From Chitinophagaceae bacterium (GTDB taxonomy: Bacteria > Bacteroidota > Bacteroidia > Chitinophagales > Chitinophagaceae), in the NCBI GenBank assembly GCA_023251255.1, contig JAHEZD010000001.1, forward strand, positions 1-64,000: a stretch of DNA of 64,000 nucleotides, in the 5' to 3' direction. Position 1 is the first letter of the stretch. The number at the start of each line of letters is the position of its first letter. The translations under genes were made by a program, and so were the position numbers. The notes beneath the pieces were generated by a model, which had not been told where the DNA came from, searched no databases, and saw nothing but the letters and a program-made list of their open reading frames with translations. This document shows positions 10,096 to 18,175 of this stretch, piece after piece.

Positions 10096-11610
10096 ATGAA
10101 ACCCATCAACATTCTACATATCGAAGATAACAGCATTGATGCAGGTATGGTAGCAAGTGAACTGGAAAGAGCAAATATCCTTTTCCGCCATAACATTGTC
10201 GATACCAAAGAAGGGTTCCTGAATGCCCTTAACCATGATATGCCAGATATTGTGCTATCCAATCATTCCTTGCCTGATATTGATTCTTTGGAAGCACTCA
10301 ATATTATTAAACAAAAAGGACTTCATGTACCCTTCATCCTTATCGCTGCAAATACCTCCGAGGAGTTTGCCGTTTCTGCAATAAAAAAAGGTGCCGATGA
10401 TTATATTTTAAAAGACCGTATGCAGCGTCTTCCTTCTGCACTGTTGAACGCTATCAATAAATTGGATTTCCATATTAGCAAAATAAGGATTGAAAAGGAA
10501 CAGAAAGACTCCGAGAGATTGGCCATTGGGGAAATAAACAAATTGGCAAGAAGGTTACAACTAGCTACTCGAATTGCTGGCATGGGCGTTTGGGAGTATG
10601 ATTTGCTAAGCAACCATCTTGAATGGGATGAAGGCATGTACCTGCTATACAATATTAAGCAACGTCAATTGGAATCAATTCATAAAACATGGTTAACAAG
10701 GCTTCATCCAAACGACAAGGAGCAGGTGAATAAAGAAATAGAATGGGCTGTTGCCAGCAAGAAAGAATATGATACCGAGTTCAGGATAATTTGGGATGAC
10801 GGGAGTTTACATTATATAAAAGCTATAGGCATGGTAGAGAGGGACAATGCGGGAAATGCCCTTAAACTAATTGGTATAAATTGGGATATTACCAATCAGA
10901 AAAAAGAAGAAGAACGCCTGAAGCTATTGGAATCAGTGGTTACCAACACCAATGATTCAGTATTGATTACCGAGGCCGAGCCCTTTGATGCCCCCGATCC
11001 CAAAATTGTTTATGTAAATGAAGCCTTCACTCGAATGACCGGTTATACAGCAGATGAAGTAATTGGACAAACGCCAAGGATACTGCAGGGCCCCAAATCT
11101 GATAGGCAGGAACTTGCTAAGCTAAAAACATCCTTGAAGAAGTGGGAACCTTGCGAAATCACCACGATTAATTACAAGAAAAATGGGGAGGAATTTTGGG
11201 TCAATTTTTCCGTTAGCCCAGTAGCTAACGAGAAAGGCTGGTTCAATCATTGGATTGCCATTCAACGCGATGTAACAGAAAGCAAACTTGCGGAAATCCG
11301 GTTGAACGAACTGAATGAAAGTCTCCAAAAACACGCAACCGAACTTGCCATATCCAATGCCAACCTGGAGCAGCATATCAAAGTGGTAGAAGAACAGAAT
11401 AAAAAGTTTAAGGACATTGGCTGGACACAGTCACATATTGTAAGGGCACCATTGGCAAGGATGATGGGAATTGCAAGCCTTATCAAAAATTTAAAAATGG
11501 CTGATGCAGAATGTGAAGAATTACTGAACCATTTTAACGCCTCAGCAAATGAATTGGATGATATTATAAAAGAGGTAGTTGAAAAAGCAAGACAAGCAAT
11601 CTTTAATTAA
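10096..11610 (+). CDS. receiver-PAS-PAS-HisKA protein with Asn at the phospho-site and no ATPase domain
   Basis: Signalling protein of 504 residues. The N-terminal receiver-like domain (1-125) keeps the acidic pair IED (10-11) and a Lys in YILKDR. The phosphoacceptor is Asn56 (IVLSNHSLPD; codon AAT at 10261-10263, one transition from GAT), so it is probably a pseudo-receiver. Two PAS domains follow (about 150-275, ending WDITNQKKEE; about 280-400, LOV-like GYTADEVIGQTPRILQG but lacking the NCRFLQ cysteine, ending QRDVTESKLAE). A coiled linker leads to a HisKA-like helix pair with WTQSHIVRAPLARMMG (presumptive phospho-His), and the protein ends there, about 40 residues later. No HATPase domain is encoded here or downstream. 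It probably acts in trans, as a His phosphotransfer or scaffold protein for a separate kinase. Confidence 0.88.
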   Translation: MKPINILHIEDNSIDAGMVASELERANILFRHNIVDTKEGFLNALNHDMPDIVLSNHSLPDIDSLEALNIIKQKGLHVPFILIAANTSEEFAVSAIKKGADDYILKDRMQRLPSALLNAINKLDFHISKIRIEKEQKDSERLAIGEINKLARRLQLATRIAGMGVWEYDLLSNHLEWDEGMYLLYNIKQRQLESIHKTWLTRLHPNDKEQVNKEIEWAVASKKEYDTEFRIIWDDGSLHYIKAIGMVERDNAGNALKLIGINWDITNQKKEEERLKLLESVVTNTNDSVLITEAEPFDAPDPKIVYVNEAFTRMTGYTADEVIGQTPRILQGPKSDRQELAKLKTSLKKWEPCEITTINYKKNGEEFWVNFSVSPVANEKGWFNHWIAIQRDVTESKLAEIRLNELNESLQKHATELAISNANLEQHIKVVEEQNKKFKDIGWTQSHIVRAPLARMMGIASLIKNLKMADAECEELLNHFNASANELDDIIKEVVEKARQAIFN

Positions 11611-11694
11611 AGGAAGTGCCTGCTCATAAAATAACCATATTGGTACAACCAAATAAATTGCCTCTTATTGGGTCAAGGCAATCCATTCAATGCA

Positions 11695-12060
11695 TCACTT
11701 TTTCATCACTACCTCTTCTTCCTTGGTAATAAAAATCTGTGGCTTGCCCTTGTATTCCTTCACCAGGCCCTTAATGCAAACCTCCTTACCATTGTAGAAC
11801 TCTTCTGGAGCAGTGGAGAAGTTCTTTCTGCTATCCTCATCAATAACAATGGTCAATGGTGATTTTGGATAAGCCGCTCCCATGTTCAATAGCGTGATTT
11901 TCTTATCGCTCTTGTCAAAATATTTGCCACCGAATATTTTACCGCAAACAGTTACCGTATCACCAATATGTTTGGCAGCCTCGTCGGGCGTGATGCCTTG
12001 TGCAGACAAGGAGAAGGAACTGGTCAATAAAACAGCAATTGCTACAATGATCTTATACAT
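11695..12060 (-). CDS. small exported OB-fold-like protein
   Basis: Exported protein of 121 residues. The start at 12060 (MYKIIVAIAVLLTSSFS, cleavage after LSAQ) gives a typical signal peptide; the longer frame back to 12165 adds a 35-residue extension without coding character. The mature part (EAAKHIGDTVTVCGKIFGG, then LLNMGAAYPKSPLTIVI and KEVCIKGLVKEYKGKPQI) matches the strand pattern of bacterial OB-fold nucleic-acid-binding-like domains found in periplasmic proteins. Two cysteines (VCGKI, VCIKG) could form a disulfide. It is transcribed toward the receiver-PAS gene with no operon partner. No specific function can be assigned. Confidence 0.82.
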   Translation of the reverse strand: MYKIIVAIAVLLTSSFSLSAQGITPDEAAKHIGDTVTVCGKIFGGKYFDKSDKKITLLNMGAAYPKSPLTIVIDEDSRKNFSTAPEEFYNGKEVCIKGLVKEYKGKPQIFITKEEEVVMKK

Positions 12061-12342
12061 GTGACTACTATTTAATAGGGATGATGAAAATAAGAAGCAC
12101 AAGTTCGGAAAAAATTCCTTCTGCCACTCATCCAAAAACATTTTATGGAGTCGTATAAAAAACAATATTTTCGCTAATCAACGCTGCGATAGCAATATCA
12201 ACAGTAGCATTTTTTAATTCAATCTTCAGTCTATGAACATCTAAGCAGGGCTTAGGTTTCTTAACAAGGGGTCTCCGCTCATATATTTAATTTGATTGGC
12301 AAAGCATCGGTGTTTGCTAATCATCTCATTGGCAATAAAAGG

Positions 12343-12365
12343 TGTCAGCCTGAGCCTGTCGAAGG
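12343..12365. repeat. REP-like 23-bp intergenic repeat, copy 1
   Basis: Contains GCCTGAGCCTGTCGAAGG. An identical 23-bp copy occurs at 40800-40822, and related halves form the hairpin at 31642-31700. It is a dispersed extragenic element outside genes; the type is familiar from Bacteroidota genomes. Confidence 0.6.
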
Positions 12366-12426
12366 CAGTTCCGATTGAACCCAGCTTGACATCATTCTCA
12401 TCAAACCTATCAATTCAATTTTTACA

Positions 12427-13821
12427 ATGACCACTTATACCAACTATAAGAGCGTAAAAGGCATCTATACATTTATCAAGGAATCCCTTAGTAGCGAAGA
12501 AAGGGACTTTACAACAGGCAGCATTCGCAAGGCCATCTTCCTGCTCGCCATCCCCATGATCCTGGAAATGAGCATGGAAAGCGTATTTGCTGTGGTGGAC
12601 ATTTTCTTTGTTAGCAAACTGGGCTCACATGCCACCACCACCGTAGGACTTACAGAATCTGTCATGGCCATTATCTATTCCATTGCATTTGGCTTGGGCA
12701 TGGCCACCACGGCCATGGTAGCCCGACGGGTAGGTGAAAAGAACCCCGAAGGTGCAGCCAAATCCGCAGCACAGAGTATGATGCTGGCCCTAACAATCAG
12801 CATCCTCATTAGCTTGGCTGGCCTGTTCTGTTCCAAACAGATTTTGCACTTGATGGGGGCTACAAACGAGGTAATCGCTTATGGCTCCAGCTTTACCAAG
12901 ATCCTGCTCACGGGCAATGCTGTCATTATGCTATTGCACCTCATGAATGGGATCTTCCGTGGGGCAGGCAATGCTGCAATTGCAATGAAAAGCTTGTGGC
13001 TGGCCAATATTTGCAATATCATCTTCTGCCCTGTCCTCATCCATTACTTTGGTATCCAGGGGGCAGCTATTGCTACTACGGCTGGCCGTGGCATCGGCGT
13101 GATTTACCAACTCTACCAGCTACTGAAAGGCAAGGGCATCATCAAGATACACATGCAGCACTTCCTTCCCGATAAGGAGTTGCTGAAGAACTTGTTAAGC
13201 ATTGCCACCACGGCTACCATGCAGTTCATCATTGCCTCTGCAAGCTGGATAGCCATGGCCATGATCATGTCCAGGATTGGGGAGAAGCCCATGGCAGGCT
13301 ACACCATTGCCATCAGGTTGATTGTGTTCTTCATCCTACCGGCTTTTGGGCTCAGCAATGCGGCTGCGGCATTGGTAGGGCAGAACCTTGGCGCCAAGCA
13401 ACCCGAACGTGCAGAAAAAAGCGTATGGATGGTAGCAAAGTACAATGCTATTTTTATGGGCATTGTTTCTTTGTTTTTCCTGATTGGTGCAGAATTCTTC
13501 ATCCACCGCTTCACCCAGGAAACAGCAGTGGTAGAAACAGGCGTACTGGCCTTACGCATCATCAGCCTTGGTTATATTTTTTACGGCATCGGCATGACCA
13601 TGATGAACGCCTTCAATGGTGCAGGTGATAGCCGTACACCCACATGGGTAAACCTCTTCTGGTTCTGGGCATTCCAGATACCTATTGCCTACTGGGTAGC
13701 ACTGGTGTTGAAATGGGGTTCCATTGGGGTGTTCCTGGCTATTGTAGTAACGGAAATAGCCGTAACGCTTACGTCCGTTTATCTCTTCAGGAAAGGGAAA
13801 TGGAAAACGGTGAAGATTTGA
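12427..13821 (+). CDS. MATE family multidrug/Na+ efflux transporter
   Basis: Inner-membrane antiporter of 464 residues, the usual MATE length, with about 12 transmembrane helices in two similar halves. Family features include RKAIFLLAIPMILEMSMES near the start, GLGMATTAMVARRVGE in the first half and AAAALVGQNLGAKQPERAE in the second. It should export cationic drugs or metabolites in exchange for Na+ or H+. The ATG is preceded by an AT-rich stretch without a clear ribosome-binding site, as is normal here. A 28-residue N-terminal extension before the first helix is slightly longer than usual. It is flanked by oppositely oriented genes on both sides and so is monocistronic; the perfect hairpin at 13850 probably ends transcription. 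Confidence 0.93.
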   Translation: MTTYTNYKSVKGIYTFIKESLSSEERDFTTGSIRKAIFLLAIPMILEMSMESVFAVVDIFFVSKLGSHATTTVGLTESVMAIIYSIAFGLGMATTAMVARRVGEKNPEGAAKSAAQSMMLALTISILISLAGLFCSKQILHLMGATNEVIAYGSSFTKILLTGNAVIMLLHLMNGIFRGAGNAAIAMKSLWLANICNIIFCPVLIHYFGIQGAAIATTAGRGIGVIYQLYQLLKGKGIIKIHMQHFLPDKELLKNLLSIATTATMQFIIASASWIAMAMIMSRIGEKPMAGYTIAIRLIVFFILPAFGLSNAAAALVGQNLGAKQPERAEKSVWMVAKYNAIFMGIVSLFFLIGAEFFIHRFTQETAVVETGVLALRIISLGYIFYGIGMTMMNAFNGAGDSRTPTWVNLFWFWAFQIPIAYWVALVLKWGSIGVFLAIVVTEIAVTLTSVYLFRKGKWKTVKI

Positions 13822-13849
13822 TTGAAGGCCCTTTTTTCTACAGCCAGAG

Positions 13850-13901
13850 ATGTAACCAATTATTTGTAACAGTTTAAAATGTTACAAATAATTGGTTACA
13901 T
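13850..13901. terminator. perfect 22-bp inverted repeat between convergent genes
   Basis: Two perfectly complementary 22-nt arms (13850-13871 and 13880-13901, starting ATGTAACCAATTA) flank an 8-nt loop. The element lies between the ends of the MATE gene and the convergent T9SS gene and is followed by TTTTT, so a bidirectional terminator is most likely. The stem is unusually long and AT-rich for one. Confidence 0.6.
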
Positions 13902-14009
13902 TTTTAGGAGAAGGATTTGCCTCTCCATAGCGAACGGCATCGTACTTAATCTTTGCAGTACGGAAAAACCAATTTTTCGATTGGGGCATAGGCTATTTTC
14001 GGATGGAAG

Positions 14010-15896
14010 CTACCGGATAATCGTCACGGTTCCCTTCTGTGTTTGCTTCGGTTTATTATTGATGGAATACACTGCAAACCAAACATAGGTGCCTTGGTCG
14101 GCATCAGTGCCTTTGAATTTTCCGTCCCACTTGTTGTATGGGTTGGTGGAGCTGAAAAGCAGTTCGCCCCAGCGACCGTATACGTTCATGGAAAAGCTGG
14201 TGATGGCTGCAATATTGCCAATGGGACCAAACAGGTTGTTCCTCACATCGCCGTTGGGTGTAAAGCCAGTTGGGAAATAAATATCACTGCAATCAACCGT
14301 AATATTGATGGTATCTGCTTTTGAACACCCGTCCACATCGGTAACGGTTACCCAGTAAGTACCCGTTTGCGTTACGGTGAATGTGGTAGAAGCTGAATTG
14401 TCTTGCCATGCATAATTGGCAAATGTCCCAGCATTCAAGATGACTTGGTTGCCCGGGCAGAAAGATGTGTCATTGCCCAGGAAAAGCACTAGGTTGTTGA
14501 TGGAATCCTTTACTGTGATATTGCTGTATGGGGTAACGCAATTGTTGGCATCCTTTATCTGTAGGCTATAAGTGCCGGCAGCAAGGCTCGTCTGCGAAGT
14601 AGTTGAGCCGCCATTGCTCCAAACAAACCGGTATGGATAGGTGCCGCCACCACTAATGAGGGCTGTAGCAGTACCATTGTTCCTGCCACAAAGGGCATTG
14701 GTGGTGGAAACACTTGCTGCCAAAGCCGCTGGCTGGCCAAGAGCAACCGTTGCAGCAGTACTGCAAACATTGGTACCTCCAACGGTAACCGTATAATTGC
14801 CCGCCGGTACATTATTGATGGACTGGGTTGCTTGGGATGGTACTGTATTCCACAAATAAGTATAGCCCCCGCTTCCGCCTGTTGCATTGGCTGTAATTGC
14901 CCCTGTAGCATCCCCATTGCAGAGAATAGGTGATGTTACCACCGCACTCACATTGATTACGGTTACCGGTTTAGTATTGGTCACTAAAATATTCCCCGGA
15001 AAAGTGACCGAAAGGGAAACATTATGAATCCCGGTTGTAGCAAACACATGTGAAGGGTTCTCCAAGGACGAAGTATTGCTTGGCGAAGTTGGGTCATCGA
15101 AATTCCAAATGAAATTTGCACCACAGATAGAAGAAGTGTTGGTAAAGCTCACTGTGCCATTACTGCCGCAAGTGTAAATGAAATTTACCGTGTTGGCTGG
15201 CGTTTCAGCAATGGTAATATCATCTACCGCAAAACCATCATAGGCATTGCATTGAGTACCTGCTGCAAAAGTGAAACGGAACATAACAGATGCCTGTCCC
15301 GCAAGGGCAGCCAATGTGTGCTTGGCTGTTACCCAAGCCCCGCTGCCATTACCGGCCCCTCCACTGCATGGGCTGGTAGGCTGGATATTGCCGCTCCATC
15401 CATCCTTACCCAATGAGTTTACAGGTGAAGTGTTGAACCAGTTCACCCCATTGCAATTGCTATTGGAACTGATGGAACCCAATGTGGACCAACTGCCTCC
15501 GCCATCAATCGAGTACTGGAAGCTCGCTCCATCATACTTCCTTTCTGTTTCCCAGAACACACTGAAGGAGATCTGCGGATTGGTTAGTGAACTGAAGTTG
15601 AAACAAGGACTTTGCAACCAGGAATTTTCTGCATTATTGTAACTGCCACCTGCCAGTCCACCTATAATCCAGCATTTTGTTCCGCTAGCGGCATTGGCAA
15701 TAACGTTTTTGGAAGGAGTGCCATAGGCCCAGTCAGAGGAACTGCCGCCAGCAGCAAAACCCCCATTGCTGGCTTCAAAATTCTCCGTGTATGGAAAGGC
15801 TGTAATTGGGCTGCTGCACTGGCTAAGTGCATATTGTGAAGTATGGATGCAGGCAAGTAATGGCACCATCAAAGAAAACTTTCTGCTCAAACGCAT
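14010..15896 (-). CDS. T9SS type B cargo protein with PKD and SprB-like repeats
   Basis: Secreted surface protein of 628 residues. The signal peptide is at the N-terminus (MRLSRKFSLMVPLLAC, then SQYALSQ). A MAM/jelly-roll-like module follows (YTENFEASNGGF; SQFQYSIDGGGSW-like strands; FAVDDITI, roughly 30-230). A PKD-like domain has FIWNFDD at about 265. Two SprB-type repeats follow (TGAITANATGGSGGYTYLW; NNGTATALISGGGTYPYRF). A cysteine-containing Ig-like domain (FCPGNQVILNAG) precedes the type B sorting domain (FPTGFTPNGDVRNNLFGPIG, then MNVYGRWGELLFSS). In that domain GDGxND is changed to GDVRNN, a mild deviation. SprB-like repeats in Flavobacterium belong to mobile gliding adhesins. The gene is monocistronic and faces a 0.6-kb upstream noncoding region. 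Confidence 0.9.
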   Translation of the reverse strand: MRLSRKFSLMVPLLACIHTSQYALSQCSSPITAFPYTENFEASNGGFAAGGSSSDWAYGTPSKNVIANAASGTKCWIIGGLAGGSYNNAENSWLQSPCFNFSSLTNPQISFSVFWETERKYDGASFQYSIDGGGSWSTLGSISSNSNCNGVNWFNTSPVNSLGKDGWSGNIQPTSPCSGGAGNGSGAWVTAKHTLAALAGQASVMFRFTFAAGTQCNAYDGFAVDDITIAETPANTVNFIYTCGSNGTVSFTNTSSICGANFIWNFDDPTSPSNTSSLENPSHVFATTGIHNVSLSVTFPGNILVTNTKPVTVINVSAVVTSPILCNGDATGAITANATGGSGGYTYLWNTVPSQATQSINNVPAGNYTVTVGGTNVCSTAATVALGQPAALAASVSTTNALCGRNNGTATALISGGGTYPYRFVWSNGGSTTSQTSLAAGTYSLQIKDANNCVTPYSNITVKDSINNLVLFLGNDTSFCPGNQVILNAGTFANYAWQDNSASTTFTVTQTGTYWVTVTDVDGCSKADTINITVDCSDIYFPTGFTPNGDVRNNLFGPIGNIAAITSFSMNVYGRWGELLFSSTNPYNKWDGKFKGTDADQGTYVWFAVYSINNKPKQTQKGTVTIIR

Positions 15897-16522
15897 CTCC
15901 GCACATTGGGTTCGTAAAAATAAAGCGGCTAAAGTAAACCAAATTGATTTAGCAAACCGTCTTTTATGCTTTACCTAAACGTTAATGTCCCAGTTGCGTG
16001 GAAAGCATCCATAATTGGTGGGATGGAGATTGAAAGAGCACAATGGACCCAGGAGTGGTGTGGATAGCTGATAAGGATACAATAAATGATTACATATCAA
16101 ATAAGAGAAGCTATCCGTAGATTCTGAGCGTTAGCCAAGTGCCAAGCTATCTACGGATTTTCCAATAAAAGCCAGTTTGTAACTGGCTACTCCTGCGTTT
16201 CTGTTTTACAATAATTTCAAATAGCGCCACGCTCATAATGGAAAGTTAATAAAATACGGTCCCTTCAATATTGAATAGGGCATCTTAAAAAGCCCTTATT
16301 TTTAAGTAAGGGTTTAGTATAGGAACTGTTTACATACAGTACACCTTTAACGAAAGAAGAACGAAGGATGAACGAAAGATGAGTACTTCAAGTGCATTAA
16401 AAACCAATTTATGGCAAGGGTAATCAACAATATTATATTGCAATGAATTAAGCGGGCATATTGGAAAGCAACTCGTCATAAAGCAGTATGCCAGTCGAGT
16501 AGTAGTGTCCAAATATCCGGAT
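15897..16522. other. 626-bp intergenic region with hairpins
   Basis: No convincing gene. It contains a 10-bp perfect inverted repeat (ATCCGTAGAT at 16113-16122 and ATCTACGGAT at 16149-16158), a GCCAGTT/AACTGGC hairpin near 16171-16187, and a CCCTTA/TAAGGG hairpin near 16293-16312. It must hold the promoters of the leftward T9SS gene and of the small gene at 16523. A small RNA around 16110-16190 is possible but unsupported by a clear terminator. Confidence 0.4.
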
Positions 16523-16702
16523 ATGAGCAATATCAAGCCCAGTAAGAAAGAGAAAGAAAAGCGCAGCAGGTTCAGCGAAGCAGTAGCTTATGCACGCGCA
16601 ATTATAAAGGATTCCCAACAAAAAGCAGTTTATGGAGCCAAGCTAAAAGCAGGTGAAACGGTTTGCCACAAAGCCATTCGGGAATACCTCCAATCCCATT
16701 GA
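16523..16702 (+). CDS. small basic hypothetical protein
   Basis: Protein of 59 residues starting at ATG 16523 (MSNIKPSKKEKEKRSRFSEA). A GTG six codons upstream at 16505 is an alternative start. It is lysine-rich and helical, with the pattern FSEAVAYARAIIKDSQQKAVYGAKLK followed by VCHKAIREYL, split here across two segments. Small proteins with this 'AVAYARAI' core recur in Bacteroidota without an assigned role; that recall is unverified. There is no signal peptide or membrane segment, so it is cytosolic. It is followed after 110 bp by the lysine-rich secreted protein, which has its own possible promoter. The reading frame is conserved-looking rather than random. Confidence 0.65.
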   Translation: MSNIKPSKKEKEKRSRFSEAVAYARAIIKDSQQKAVYGAKLKAGETVCHKAIREYLQSH

Positions 16703-16812
16703 TATACGTGCTAACTCTTGCGAAGAAATGGCCAGTCCGGTCCCCAAAAACTTTGCCCTAACGGTTTGTTTTTCTACTGTACTTTAGTACCCTATTTATA
16801 CCCAGTTTTAAA

Positions 16813-17853
16813 ATGGAGGATATGCCCAATAATTCTACTAAACCTTTTTCAGGAACAACTTACTTAAAGGCCATACTATTAAATGCCTGTGTTTTTTTGT
16901 GCCTATTGGGCCATGCACAGGATACAACCGCAAAAGCCGCTGTGGACAGTAATGCCCATAAAACAGCCATTAGGCCAAAAGAAATTACCAAGTTGGACGA
17001 TCTTAACCTTCCCGGCGACCTATATGCCCGCATCAAGGCCATGAAGCCAAACCAATTGTTGGTTTTCCGGGAAGATTTTACCTACAACATAAAAGCGGAA
17101 GACAATATTGACTATAGCATTACCGTAAAGTTGGGTTTCAGTCAGGATATGATTACGGGCATTATCAAATGGGTGCCCCTGTACAACAATACGAACGAGC
17201 CGCCTGAAATAACCAAAATAAAAATCAAGGTCCAATTTTGCTGTACCACACCTATAGACACTTTGCACAAGAAACAGCATTGTGGAAAGATGAGCGAACT
17301 GAACGATTTCGAGGACAATGAGCACTGCAAGGATTGGGTGCAGAAAGATGATGCTAAGGAAGCGGCGGAAAATGCTGCCAGTTTTGGAAGGCCTGGTGGC
17401 GTTGGGGGCAAGGGTGGCAAGAAGGGAGGTGGTGTTACAGGCCAAACAAGTCCCGGTGGGGAAGGTTTTGGCAAGCCATCTAAGGAAGACAAGAAAAAGA
17501 AAAAGGGCAAGGATATACAGGAGCCAACAGACAGCACCAATTACCGGCCAGAAGGCACAGAGAAACCCACCAAGGAAGACAAGAAAAAGAAGGGCAAGGA
17601 AACAACTGTGCAAAAGGATTCAACCGATGAAGGGTCATACGGGAAGCCATTGCCCCCCGCAAAAGAAAGCAAACCCAAAAAAGGCAAGACAAAGGAGAAA
17701 GAAAAACAGGCTCCCACCGATAGCACCAATTACCGGCCCGAACCCCCATTGAAAGAAGAGAAGAAGGAAGAAGAGGTGAAAAAGGACTCAACAGAAGATG
17801 CCGGCTTTGGTAAGCCAGATGAAAAGAAAGGCAAGAAGAAAAAGAAAGGGTAG
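16813..17853 (+). CDS. secreted protein with lysine-rich low-complexity tail
   Basis: Protein of 346 residues. A hydrophobic segment at about 18-33 (YLKAILLNACVFLCLLG, cleavage after HAQ) suggests export. Residues 50-165 form a folded domain (KLDDLNLPGDLYARIK, VKLGFSQDMITGIIKW) with four Cys residues. Residues 190-346 are low-complexity: Gly/Lys-rich, then imperfect repeats of DSTNYRPE and KEDKKKKGK units, ending in KKKKKG. The tail is strongly positive and may bind polyanions such as lipopolysaccharide, extracellular DNA or RNA. GGAGGA just before an internal ATG at 16822 makes that a possible alternative start. I do not recognise the family. A hairpin terminator follows at 17877. Confidence 0.8.
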   Translation: MEDMPNNSTKPFSGTTYLKAILLNACVFLCLLGHAQDTTAKAAVDSNAHKTAIRPKEITKLDDLNLPGDLYARIKAMKPNQLLVFREDFTYNIKAEDNIDYSITVKLGFSQDMITGIIKWVPLYNNTNEPPEITKIKIKVQFCCTTPIDTLHKKQHCGKMSELNDFEDNEHCKDWVQKDDAKEAAENAASFGRPGGVGGKGGKKGGGVTGQTSPGGEGFGKPSKEDKKKKKGKDIQEPTDSTNYRPEGTEKPTKEDKKKKGKETTVQKDSTDEGSYGKPLPPAKESKPKKGKTKEKEKQAPTDSTNYRPEPPLKEEKKEEEVKKDSTEDAGFGKPDEKKGKKKKKG

Positions 17854-17876
17854 ACCCAGACACTGTTTATACTAAT

Positions 17877-17914
17877 AAAGAAAGGCCACCACAGATATTG
17901 GTGGTCCTTTCTTT
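17877..17914 (+). terminator. intrinsic terminator after the lysine-rich protein
   Basis: A 15-bp stem with one bulged T (AAAGAAAGGCCACCA paired to TGGTGG-CCTTTCTTT) and a 7-nt loop, 24 bp after the stop. It has A-rich 5' and T-rich 3' flanks. The remaining 260 bp before the giant gene show no other structure. Confidence 0.75.
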
Positions 17915-18175
17915 ATACAATAAAACTCGATAAAGCAGGTTGCAAAACAGGAGCCCTGCAAAAACTGTAGCGCTTCTTACGCTTGAGTAATCCATTCCAT
18001 GACAAACCAACAATTCAAAAAGTTATATGGATGCCCGTATAAAACATCGTTTGTTGCCGCAAAATTAAGTTTTGGAAAATCCGCATAAAACACTGTAATA
18101 AAGCGTACTTGTACTCTTGGAGAAGTGCAGCAATTGACTTTATTTCACCTCCCATCCAATATCCAAAACAGGCTC

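Noticed and set aside
13879-14088. 69-codon plus-strand open frame after the MATE gene
   Set aside because: Begins inside the 22-bp hairpin and overlaps the end of the convergent T9SS gene; no coding character.
18125-18175. GTG start for the giant protein
   Set aside because: ATG 18176 directly begins a standard signal peptide; the 17 extra residues precede it without function.
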